Assembly (NCBI GenBank): GCA_022592445.1
Contig: JABYQR010000123.1
Location: 50,659 to 114,658, forward strand
Length of the DNA: 64,000 nucleotides
DNA from: Cytidiella melzeri
Taxonomy: Eukaryota; Basidiomycota; Agaricomycetes; Polyporales; Irpicaceae
Direction: 5' to 3'
The translations under genes and the position numbers were made by a program. The notes below the pieces were generated by a model. That model was not told the origin of the DNA. It did not search any database and saw nothing but the letters and a program-made list of their open reading frames with translations. Below are positions 46,544-57,815 of the stretch, piece by piece. The first letter of the stretch is position 1, and each line of letters begins with the position of its first letter.

Positions 46544-46918
46544 AGACTTTGGGTTACGTGCCGTTTTCTGCGATACACGCCGTACACTCATTGTGTTCCG
46601 ATTCTCCCTTACTTTATCTGCATACTTACCTGTCACGTCCTGCATTGGAGTCTGCAGATATCACCGTCCCCCGTGTCGTGTATCACCTAGTAACTGTATA
46701 TGTACCTTGACACTTTTAGCAATACATCTCTTCCTGCACCATGCTGTAAGGCATTCGCATCAGTGTTGATCAGTATCAAGAGTAATATGCTCTTCGACGT
46801 CGGCAACTGTGAGATGGTGCCCTGTTTGCGATGAGAATTCAGGTTAAGTCATGTATGCTACATGATGTGCGGGTTCAAATGTGTAAGACTATACTCGTCG
46901 GAGGATATGAAAAGGATT
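46544..46918. other. 3' region of the Nudix gene and unassigned DNA
   Basis: No gene recognised. It ends where similarity to threonine aldolase begins abruptly, so it replaces what should be that gene's 5' half. Confidence 0.4.
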
Positions 46919-47783
46919 TTCCCCGAACTTTATGTCAGTGCTACAACGGAGGTCATCACGATCGCGCTTGAGAACACCCTCAACGGTATTCCGAGGTACG
47001 AGGAAATAGAGGCTGGTTACGAGCCTACTCAACGGCACAATCTTCTCTCAAGACGAGATTGTCAAGATCTCCAAGTTCGCAGACACCAACGGCCTCAAAA
47101 TGCGCTTGGATGGTGCTCGACTATGGCATGTTGCTGCAGAGACCGGCACTCCTCTCGAGACCCTTTGTGACCCCTTCGAGTCCGTGAGCTTCTGCTTCAG
47201 CAAAGGCCTAGGTCAGTTGCCAGTTCATTGCAGTATGCAAGTTGAATATTGACATCCATAAAAGGTGCACCTGTTGGGGCGTGCTTGGTCGGCTCAACTG
47301 AATTCAGCCAAAATCTGTTTGGCGGTGGCATGAGAGACCGGTGTTTTTTGTCCGCGTCTGCCGCCTACGTTTTGACACACAACTTTCCTCAACGACCACG
47401 CGTACATGAACTCACAAGGTGTTTGGAGAGTGGCTTGAAAGAGCTCGGAGTGAAAATAACCAGTGGTGCAGAGACTTGTATGGTAAGCATTATGCATTCT
47501 TGAATTTCGTAGAAATCAACTGTTCCGCAGGTCTTCTTCAACCCGATGCCTCTGGGCATCAGCTACCAAGAGCTTGTCACCCGAGTCAGCGAGCTTTTCG
47601 CGCCTACCAAGCTTGGTGGCTCTCGTCTCGTTGTTCATAAGTATTCAGACATCGCCGCAGGCCGTGGAGGACCTTATCGCTCTCGTTCGCGTGCTGGCCG
47701 ACGAGAAGGCCAAGGCTGGTTTTGTTCCCTCTTTGGAGTCTACCTCCTCTGCGGACCAAAGCATTTTCGTCCGCTCGGCTTAG
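46919..47783 (+). pseudogene. Truncated L-threonine aldolase pseudogene
   Basis: Threonine aldolase (yeast Gly1) is a PLP enzyme that splits threonine into glycine and acetaldehyde. Only the C-terminal two thirds remain: VITIALENTLNG, TIFSQDEIVKISKFADTNGL, MRLDGARLWHVAAETGTPLE, the PLP-lysine region FCFSKGLGAPVGACLVGS, LFGGGMRDRC, THNFPQRPRVHELTRCLESG and FFNPMPLGISYQELV. About 150 N-terminal residues are missing. A 49-bp insertion flanked by CTCAACGG repeats (46979-46986 and 47028-47035) splits NTLNG from TIFSQ without usable splice ends. The ARWFR-type segment before LFGGGMR is absent, and four extra bases near 47641 shift the frame in VVH/IQTSPQAVEDL. The protein cannot be functional. Confidence 0.85.
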
Positions 47784-48505
47784 GCGGAGAAGAAAGTTTG
47801 ATTACCTTCGGCTTGTGGTAACAAGAATTTGGTCTGATAGAGACCGACTGCAGCGAGATATTCTCAATTAGAAGGACTATAGGTGTATGTTTATAAGTAA
47901 CACATACTCATTCAATACTAAACTGATTTGCAGACCTTTATGTGAATCATAGGGTTGTGACTGTACAACAAACAACCCCTTCCTAGCGTAGTTCTGCTGC
48001 TCCAAATCCCCTTCATGACACTCTTCCCTCCCACGTCAAGCGAAGCAACCATCATCGCATCCCGATTATGCATCGTTTCACACAGTGCAAGCAGCTCCGG
48101 CTCCAGCTCCTTCCGCACACCGCCTGCCAGATGGACACACAACGAGTCAGAGCCACTGTGTACGCACAAGCACGTACGTCGCGTGCTTCAAGAACGGCCT
48201 GGCGAGCGATTCGGCCTTTTGCCTTATCATGGCGCCATGGCTGTTGCTGCGACGTGCGCACGATGGGTTTGGTGGTGAGAGTGGTGAGCAACCTGGCAGC
48301 CACCTTGCCGCCTTTGGTACGAGCGGTTTCGTGGGCTTGATCCTACAAGGGAGTGTGTCGGAGACGAGTTGGGCTTGTGTGCCGCCAAGATGGGTGCGGA
48401 GGCGACAGAGGGACATGACAGTGAAGTGTAGCAAACTCTCCGGTGATGATCAGACTAAGGTACTAGAAGTACTAATAATACTATATTACTACATCGCTCA
48501 TAATA
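47784..48505. other. Unassigned region between the aldolase relic and the ABC transporter
   Basis: Overlapping open frames of 80-95 codons occur on both strands around 47920-48430. A minus-strand reading (GGVRKELEPELLALCETMHN) looks protein-like, and a possible 50-nt intron (GTACGT to GGCAG) precedes it, but I could not join exons in a consistent phase or recognise a family. I leave it unassigned. Confidence 0.35.
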
Positions 48506-51500
48506 TCACATCGGAAGTTTTCGGTCCACCCCGAGGAGAGCATACAATTTAGCTCTGTCGCGACTTTCGTCCACCAATGCTCGAAAGATACCGACCTTCT
48601 GATTCAGCAGTTCAGCCGGCCTGCCGTATTCCACCTGAAAACAAATTTATAACCATTGACATCGGTCGCATGTCTCATCTCACAGGATTGAAAGGAACTC
48701 ACAATGGATCCTGCGTCCAGGACCATCTGCGAAACAACTTGAATTCAGAGGGACGTATGCATATGCCGGTGTCACCACTTACTATAGCATCCGCGTCCAT
48801 GACACTCTGAAGACGATGTGCTACGGTAAGGACCGTGACATCTTTGCCTATTTGCTGCCTAAGTGACGCTTGAATGACACTGTCAGTTTCGTAATCTGCA
48901 TGGACTTTAAGCAACAGTAATGGGAGATGCTCGTAGATGGCTCGGACCTATAGCAGATGTCGCTGAAGCACAACAGGTTGAGCGCGGGTACCACAATGAG
49001 CCATTGACAACCTACCTTCGTCCAAGATGAGCAGCTTGCTTTGACGAACGATTGCTCTTGCAAGTGCTATAATTTGTCGCTGACCAGTAGAAACGTTGCT
49101 CCCACCACTAGAGATATGAGTATCAAGGGTTATTTGTCCAATTTGTCCAGTTGACTGGGTTGAAAATAGCCCTGAAGCACGAAGAGCGTCGTTGAGGGCG
49201 GCATCGGTGTGTTGCGCAAATGGGTCTAGATTTTCTCTAAGAGTACCTGCCAGCAACTCGGGCTGAAGCCGAGAATCGTCAACACTACCAGTGAAATCTT
49301 ATATGGACGCAAGACTCACGGCCTGAGGGATGATTGTTATATTCGACCGTAAAGCATCGAGGTTGATCGAATCCAGTGGGATGCCATCGTAGATCACCCT
49401 GCCTTCGGTGAAGATACAGCGGAGCAAGGCGAGTGTTAAGGAGCTCTGATACCACAACGTGCATGAAGTGAGTATTTCACATATGACGCGAATACACTCA
49501 CCTTCCCGCTACCAGTTCTACCCACTGATACGAGATGGTTAGCGGCGACCACAATGTGAGGGGCGGAACAACTGACCAATGCCTATACGTTCGCCCGAGC
49601 TAACCTTGAATGAGATATTGTGGAGAACATTAGGACCGTCCTGTTCCGCATAACAAAATCAGATAAGATATGACATGTGCAATAAATTGCTCTCACAGCA
49701 AAATATCTCGCGCTCAGGTTTTCCACCACCAAATCACCGCTACTAGGCCAATGTGCCGGGGGAACTCCGTTGTTGGTGGTCTTTGGCTCTTGCTCAATGG
49801 TCAAATACTGTTCCACTCGCTCAAGGCTGTTGGCTTCATAGGGGAAACTTCAGATTCTTCTGTGTGCAAGATTAAGGACAGAGCAAAATTCCTTACCGCT
49901 AGCTTCGAATTCGTTCCACATTCTTACCCACCATAGTATCAGCCCGTTGAACCCAACTACATTGCAATGGCATGAAACAATGATCAGTTGCCCTGGAAAT
50001 ATGGACGTACCCGCCATTGTGAGAGAGAACCCTGTATCAGCAGAAGAAGTCCCTCCGCTGTATACCAGGTATGCCGCCAAGCCGGCGGCGAAGAGGCCTG
50101 CCAGTATCTCGACACGTAAAGACATCCATCTGTGAGAGAGACGGAAAGAGACGACCTTGAGCCAAAGTCCGCCTAGATTATTGTAGCCAGTGCGCGGCGT
50201 ACCTGTTGATATTTAAAGACGTTCGTGCAGCACGAGTATATCTGTCCACCCGTGCATACGACTCCAGCTTGAAAGCACCTTGAGCACCATAAGCCCGAAT
50301 GGAAGCTGATGCAGGTGTGAGCCGAACGAAAGGAAACTCGAATAAAATGCAACTAGCTTCACCTAACCCAGAGAATGCAGCACTGAAGTGACTTAGAACG
50401 GGCGCACGCGCGTTGCTCGTCTCTCGCCTAGCAGAAAGCTGAGGTTTCAAGTATATTCGTCCGACCCACGCCCCTAGGATTGAGATCACGACACCAGGTA
50501 TGAGGAACATGGGGGATATTATGACAACCGCCGTGAACTTGATGAACATGGAGATTGTCAGCTCTATGAGACGGGTAAAGAGCGCGGTGATTGGTCCATC
50601 AACTGCGAGAAGAGTCAGATAGTCGATCGCCGCGCTCATAGAAGGCATCTGTTACCTGCTGATATGTCTTGTGTGCAGCGCGCAATGATACGAGATGTGG
50701 GGGTTGTGTCAAGCCACCTGTTGCAAGACTTGAGCTTGGATGCTTCGCAGACATGAATTCAAGTGCTTACCGCATTGTTGTGCCAAGCACAGACTGAATA
50801 AGGTTGTCATGGATGGTCCTAGATACACGCAGACAACCATATACAAACACGACATACGCTGCAACAGAGACTGCAACCCCCGAAGTAAGCAGCAGTGAAT
50901 AACCAGTCAGATACCTGATGCAAGCTTGTCAATACACCACAACAAGGCATTTGAGAAGCACGCACATCAATGGTTGAACTTTAGATGGATCGTGTCTCTC
51001 ATACTGCTCCGCCCAGTATCCGAGATACCAAGCTTGGATGGACTGAACGAATTGTTGAAGAGATACACCTCCGAGGAAGGTTAGCCAGAACAAAAAAGGT
51101 GAGTCTCCTCCCATGCTAGTCAAGTACAGCTTCACTAGAGGAGACATCAACGTGCGTTTCTACGATGTAGTGTCGTTCGGGTGCTTACTTGGAGACCAGC
51201 CAACACGACCTCGAGAGATCTCTTCAGCAACTATGAGCTTCCCAATTGAGCTTGTATTACTAGTCCTGGGGGTTTCCAATTTTGGGACTTCAACTGCATT
51301 GATAGGTTCTATAGGATCGCTGCTCTCTTTCGTCGTAGCGGTCTCCATGGCATTTTGCTCCTCCTGAGTCTCCACAGAGATCTCATCCCCATCGGACGGA
51401 CTGCCTTGCGTCACGATTCGTCCATCGGCACCCAGCGATACAACGAACTCTGCAATCGGACGTACAAGCAAGACATTGTGAGTCTAAAAATGAGCCAACT

Positions 51501-54500
51501 CCTAGTCAGAGGATGTCAGGAGAGTACTGTGAAATATTCACCGCCAGAAGAATAGTCCTGCCTTTCAGGAGATCCCCTTTGAAACATTTCTCCACGATCC
51601 ATTTAGACGTATGTACGTCCAGCGCAGCGAGTACCTGTGCTTCCGGCATTTGAACTACACAGGAACATCGGGTGGTTGCGTACGTACATCGTCCAGTAAG
51701 AGTATCTCTGCTGTAGAGTATACTGCACGCGCTAGCGTGATTCTTGCCTTCTGGCCACCACTAAAGGCACGGAAGTTGGCAAGATGAGCGAGTGACGCGT
51801 TGAAGGTCGTTTCAAAGTAGCGCATACCTAAGGGTTATCCCTTTCTCGCCCACTTCGGTGCTGTCACCCGCCTTGAACAATGACAAATCACGTCTCAGCC
51901 CGCACTGGTCAAGAACCTGGTTGTAGCGCGCTTCGTCGAGAGGAGCACCGAATAGGATGTTGTCCTGACAAAAGATAACCATTACGTCCAGCCGCCATTG
52001 CTTGATCAAGAACGTGGGATGCCTGCTTACTCGAATAGTAGCGTTGAGAACCCACGACTCTTGAGCGGCATATGCAAGACCTCCCTCTCTTGGCAACTGA
52101 ACGTACGATCCAGGCCCTGTTCCTATGTAATGCATTTCTCCTGCTCACTCCGTCAGTGCCTGTTCTATCCCAACCTACATCTTGCAACTCACCGAGTAAC
52201 GCCATGAGAAGAGAAGTCTTCCCACACCCTGTGGGTCCAACGATTAAGTTTATGCAGCCTCGTTTGAACTGTACATTGTCGGTTATCCGGAGAGCGAGAT
52301 TCCGCTGATTGCTTCCAGACTGATCCAAGGTAGGCGAGATGGAGGCTTCACTGTTCCAAGTGAAGTCGGCCTGGGAAATTCCGATGACTGAAGGATCGAT
52401 CCCTGCAGAGTTGAGCGTGATGGTAGTGGGTTCGCTATTGTCACTAGCTTTCTTCGCCTCTTCAGTATATTGATCCAGAAGTTCCGTCTGTAGATTTAAC
52501 GATTATTCGTTTGCATGAACATAACGGACTGGAGTGAACTCACGTGCACCAGAAACTCGTTTATGCGATCCAAGGAGACTTTAGCTGGGCGTGCGAGTGT
52601 GTGAGATATAGAAGCGGCCTTGTCGAAACTTGGTAAAATTCACCGACCTCGAATCATGGTGGGAACCAGCCCGAAAGTCATCTGCAACTTTTCCTGCAGG
52701 ACTTCAAAGACCGACATGGACGAGAACACACGCGAAGCCGTGAGTTGTTGCTTTGATACCAACGTCTGTCGCACAAAGTTTTGTTAGTTCATTGCACGAC
52801 GATGTTATCTATGCTTGATTGAATGACAGTGCTTACATAGGTTGCGAAAGTGACAATCATGGTTACCAAAGGGATTGCGAAACTGTGTTGGACGTTGAGT
52901 ATGTTCAGAAAGCGAACGAAAGGAGAATGGGAAGCCGAACTTGATATTTTTGTATGCCAACTGAAGGAACTTGGTCTTTTTCAGGTACTGAAGTTCTTCT
53001 TCACGCTTCTCGGCTAGTCTGTCGTGCATTTTCCGCTCCCAGGCGAATAGCTGGAAATTTAGCAAGGGGTGAAGTGTGATGAGAGGCCACAGAAAGCTTA
53101 GAGGGTGAAGGAATGGTTCCGCAGACCTTGATCATACGTATGACGTTCATGACTGACGATACACGAAAAATGTTATCCCAACTGGTCGCAATGCAACAAA
53201 GAAAGCCTCACTTTCTGTCACTAGCTGTACGCGACTATCTGTCTGTTACGCTCAACGCATTAAAGCACATCCTAGTAACGCCAGAAAAATCACAATTCAC
53301 CTTCCTCATCTTCTCCTTCTGCGCACTCTGTATGTGCCGCGCCATCCACGTTGGTAAAGGAAGCGTCACGAAGATGACACTCATGCCCATGAACGCACTG
53401 TATTCAAGAAAAGGTCAGGCGTCCGACTAGACGACGAGAACTCCCGAAATCGAGCTCACCTCCAACCAAGTATACTATACAGGAACCACGCGCACAAGGC
53501 GAGCTGCAGAGGCAGATACAGCACTGAAGAGAAGAAGTTCGAATGACAGCCGTCAGCAGAGTCGTAGTACTCACCGAGCTGCAGCAGCTCCCGACCTTCC
53601 ACCAAGCTGAGCAAATCCGTCGTGACGAGATTGTTCAACTTTCCCGCCAAGTTCCCATTGCTCCCAGGTCGTCGACTTTTTGAATTCGCGTTCTTGTCTG
53701 ACGAGTCGGATTTGACCCGGATACGGAGAGCGTGGTTGAAGATGACCTGCGTGACAAGCGCTTGGATGTGCACACCCATTCTCGACTAGCAATCATCACC
53801 ATATCAATTCCCACGAAGTCAGCGATATATCAATGAGGCAGGGGAGACGACGACATACCGTTACGAATCGGTACCACTGCACGGCGATAGACCCCATGAT
53901 AGGTCCGACCGCCATCCACAGGATCCATACCCAGGGTCGGACGATGTCTGTTCTGTCTCCAGAAAGGTAGCTGGACGGATTCAAACACATCAGGCAGGCA
54001 GGTTGCTTTTGGGTTGAGTGGTAGATACTTTAAAAGATGGTAAATCCCAATTGGGAGTGCCATAGTCGACAGGACCTGGGTGCATGGTTAACTTGGTTTC
54101 CCAGTTTTACGAGAAGGTAGGTGACGAACCTGTATGAGTAGCATGGCGGAGATGACGGATATGTCTTCCCCTATTGTCGAGTTAACAGATGGGACATGGC
54201 ATGTTGTGACGGCTACTCACAAAAGACACGTATCAAGCCAAAGAAGAGAGATCCTTTCTTAGACGTCATAAACGGGTCGATATGCTGGAACGCGATCAAT
54301 ACTCCAACAAAGTGTGAGGATGAGCGTGGGCATGGCCAACCTTCATTCCTCTCTTGACCAAGTTCTCCGATCTGTCGTAATCCGCGAGGGGAGGTAACTG
54401 CTCCAGAGCCAAATGTTCGACGCGGTTACCTAGCCATATGTACGGACTCAACCAAGAGTATAAAGCCGCAGATAGGATGCTAGCAGTCTGCTCTGGATTG

Positions 54501-55340
54501 ACTTCTTCCGGATTCTACTCAGAATCAGGCGATAAGCAGTGTCACAATACAATCAAGTCCAACAGCTCACCTGGGGATCTGGAGGCACATACCGCCGCGG
54601 CATGACCAGAGGCACGAATATCGCCGCGACAGTTAGTATCCCAATCTTCGTCCATATGAACCAGCCTTCTGCAGCGTCGACTGGTTGGAGAGTGTACGTC
54701 CCCAATGGCCAGAGATCACGGTAAGCGAATATGCACCATACGAGGAGGGAGATGAGTGTTATGTGAGAGCCTGCGGTAAAGAAGAGCGGGGATGTGTCTG
54801 TGATAGAGATAAATGATAGGATGGATAGGTATGTCTTCGCGTGGGTTGTTAGTACTCGAAGGCTTCCGTCGCAGCCATGTGAGGCACGTACATAAGTCTG
54901 AACTATCCCCGAGCGCAACCACACGTCGCCGTTGATCTGTGCAGTATATATGCTGAGGCCAGTCAGAGCAACGAACGCGAGAACGCGTGCAATCTTGAAC
55001 GCGACAATCTTGTCTTTATTCAGGTGATGTCCTAGGCTCTTGGACGGAGGATCAGCCGAGAAGTATGAGGGAGATTTGTTGGCATTTTGTCGAATTTTGC
55101 GTGCGTTGTTGAGCCCTGAAACGATGAGCACCAGGACGGAGATCGCGGACGCGTACAGAGGAAGCTCAAGCATGCGCTGCTCAGGGTGCAACCAAATCCT
55201 GCCAGAGCCAAGTGGTCGGTCAATGGGTCACTAGACTCTACAAAGGATACTACTCACGATTGTAACGCAACTTTGGCGGCGTGTACAGGACCGTAACGTG
55301 CAATGTTGAACGAAGCCTGAACTAGCACCGTGACAGTCAT
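48506..55340 (-). CDS. Full-length ABC transporter, ABCC (MRP) subfamily
   Basis: A large, many-exon gene encodes two transmembrane and two nucleotide-binding domains plus an N-terminal extra membrane domain, the layout of vacuolar or plasma-membrane MRP pumps for conjugates and drugs. The start MTVTVLVQASFNIARYGPVH is in a short first exon that splices to SIWLHPEQRMLELPLYASAI. NBD1 has Walker A GPTGCGKTS, the following AYAAQESWVLNATIRDNILF and VGEKGIT. NBD2 has IIPQAPELLAGTLRENLDPF, a signature region NVSTGQRQIIALARAI, Walker B KLLILDE and the H-loop TVAHRLQS. The last exon reads VEYGRPAELLNQKVGIFRAL and stops at 48506-48508. The NBD2 signature STGQ departs from LSGGQ. The substrate cannot be inferred. 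Confidence 0.9.
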
Positions 55341-56212
55341 CGCCGGCAGTAGCTCCCTTTGAGTTTAAGGCTGCTTAGGAGTTGGTAGGGATTGTAGATG
55401 TGTTTTGGGAGTAGCACTTGTGCCAGGGTCAACATATATCGTGGTTTCAGAAGGCGAGTGATGACCGTCGCATCCACATTGCAATCGCCGAGACGGCTCG
55501 CGACAAAGTTGCACCTCAGCATCTTGACTGTAACTTACGAACTCATGCCAGAGTAAACAGATATCGCGGTTTCACAAGGCGAACCATGACCGTCTCATCC
55601 ACATTGCAATCGCCGAGACGGAGCGCCGCAAAGGTGAGTGGTGGCACCAAGTGTTGCATTGTTGACTGTACATTGCTGAAGAATATATGTAAACGTGTCG
55701 ACCACCAAACGAGGATGCTTGAGAGTACACGCCCAGGCGAAGCCTGGGTGCTGGAGTATGTTTTGGTCTGTATGTACTGTACAGCGTTTCATCACGTCGC
55801 GGCGATATGTCCCGCGCGTGCATCACTCCGACAAAATAATTATTGATCCTGTCGACATACTCCTCGGGATAGCACACCGATGTCCTAGTAAGATCGTGCG
55901 TAGACTCGCTCTGTAGGACCTGTGGACAGCGTAACGACAATGGATGTACAATTGTAGTAAATATCCAGCCTTGGTGCTCACAGTGTGTGCCAGATGTAGA
56001 ATAATTTTAATATCCAGACCATCGCACCGACAGCATCCATTAATTAGAATTCAATTTTGTTCACACTGTCGCACCGACACGATATATTAGAATAATTCAA
56101 TTATGCTATTGACGACAATGGTAAAAATGACAGTAGACGAGAGCGAGGAAGCGACAGTATAGCACATGCGGAAACGAACACAAATAAGAGCAAGGCAGCA
56201 AGCCGACCGCGA
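55341..56212. other. Intergenic region with a diverged tandem repeat and AT-rich segment
   Basis: It holds the ABC transporter promoter side, a two-copy repeat (55421-55634) and, near 55990-56105, AT-rich sequence with GCACCGACA twice. No coding sequence is recognised. Confidence 0.45.
55421..55634. repeat. Two-copy diverged direct repeat
   Basis: An 89-bp segment starting TGCCAGGGTCAACATA at 55421 recurs at 55546 as TGCCAGAGTAAACAGA, aligned without gaps and a little under 90 per cent identical. The longest shared run includes CATCCACATTGCAATCGCCG. The 36 bp between copies is unrelated. Confidence 0.75.
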
Positions 56213-57686
56213 TCACACCACGACAGACGCCATGTAGTTGTTGACGGCGCGCTGAATGGGCAGAAGATCAGCAGGGCCTGAGGGAAGGGCTCCGTCGCGA
56301 ATGGAGAACAAACGGAGGTCAGCCTTGAGACAAAGATCGAAGTACCTGAGGCATTGTTAGTATGTACTACCCGGGAATCAGCGCGAACTCACTCCTTGAG
56401 CAGCGCGGCGGCCTGGGCATCGGAAGTCGACTTCGCCTTGGTCTGGATGGTTGCCTTCTGGAGTTCGTCGTCGACATACTTCCAGAAGCTGTCGTCCTTT
56501 TTGGCGCGTGCATCGGCGGTGCTTGTGCCTTCGGTGGCGTTGGCTTGAACTTGGCGATGCTTGAGGTAACACTGACGCTGAAGGTTGGGGTTAGCGCAAT
56601 AGGGAGCGTACTGATGTGACACTTACAAGGAAGGCGAAGCGAGTGTAGTGAGAGCAGTCGGTATTGATATACTCCGGCGCGATCTCGTTGACCATGGCGA
56701 TAATGTCCTGAGCCCCTGTGCGGGGCTTGAGTTTGTCCGTGCTCGAGACGAGCGAGGCTGCGATCTGTAGTGTGATAGTAATGATCAGTGTGTGCCAAAT
56801 TGTGCGCGTCGAAGAGCAAATGAGTGAACTTACGATGGCTTTGATGTCCGAACGATGGCGGGTCATCGCGTTGCTGACGGTCGTCCGAATGATCCTCCAT
56901 TTCTCCATGGAGTGCAGGGTTGCACGGTTGAGCTTGAACCACTCGGGGGACTCTTTGATGAAGTTCTAGAATGTGGTCAGTGCCAGCGTATGTAGCATAT
57001 CGCGCGACTCACCATGACAATATCGACTGCGTTCTTGAGGTAGGCCGGGATATTCGGACTCACCATCACCACCAAAACCTGATCTTGAACGTGCGCCTGC
57101 AGGTGCTTGAGAATTGGTCAGTTGGTGCGCGATGGTGAGCGATACGCACCTTGTAGGACTTGGACTGCAGCGTTTCCGTGGTCTTCGACAAGAAGTGGGC
57201 CTTGACAAGGATGTAAGTCTCAATGCTCCTCTGGTCAGCATCGAGCTGTGATGCGAATGGGTAAGCAATATGGTATCACGACAGGTGAGCACTTACCTGG
57301 CTGAAATAGTCAGCTGCGGTCTCCTCGAGTTGGTACTCTAAGCATCTGCTGCGCGCGAACAACAACGCCTGCTTCTTGCGTTCGGGTCCCATATCGGGGG
57401 AGCTGTCACGGCGGCGACGACGGATAGAGCCAACGGGGAAAGGGCCAGTGCTGATCGAGGAGGTGGATTCGGTGCCATCCGATCGAGAAAGGTGTGGAAC
57501 GTGGTCGAGTCCATCGTCGGTCTCGCTAGTGCTGGCAGGATGATAACTTAGAGACGGGGGAGGGAAGGACAGGCTTGAGGCCGCGGTGGTATTGAGCGAC
57601 AGGTGCTCGTTAGCACAGAAGAGGTCGTCGAAGACACTCATCGAGGGCGTTGAGCGACGAGCAACCAGCGCGACCTGGAGAAACAT
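56213..57686 (-). CDS. Uncharacterised Agaricomycete protein family member
   Basis: Exons spell a consistent protein: MSVFDDLFCANEHLSLNTTA (ATG 57641) or, with an in-frame ATG at 57686, 15 extra residues. A Ser/Pro-rich region with IRRRRRDSSP follows, then KKQALLFARSRCLEYQLEET, LDADQRSIETYILVKAHFLS, VLVVMVSPNIPAYLKNAVDI, SPEWFKLNRATLHSMEKWRI, IRTTVSNAMTRHRSDIKAI and a charged C-terminus ending RAVNNYMASVVV. I recall similar proteins annotated as hypothetical in mushroom genomes, but no named domain. The RRRRR motif could be a nuclear signal. The conserved part is helical and soluble in character, with no membrane segment. Function unknown. Confidence 0.72.
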
Positions 57687-57815
57687 GGCAAGCGCTCAAA
57701 TCGATATAAGCGCACCAATGTTTACCTTTGTTTGGTCAACAATGAGGCCACAGGAAATGAGATTGCGAGAGACACAAGTGAACATGAGCCTCTATTTCTA
57801 AACTACAATACATTA

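Noticed and set aside
47918..48434. Possible minus-strand gene containing GGVRKELEPELLALCETMHN
   Set aside because: The segment looks protein-like, but the candidate intron before it joins in the wrong phase for every upstream frame, and no family was recognised.
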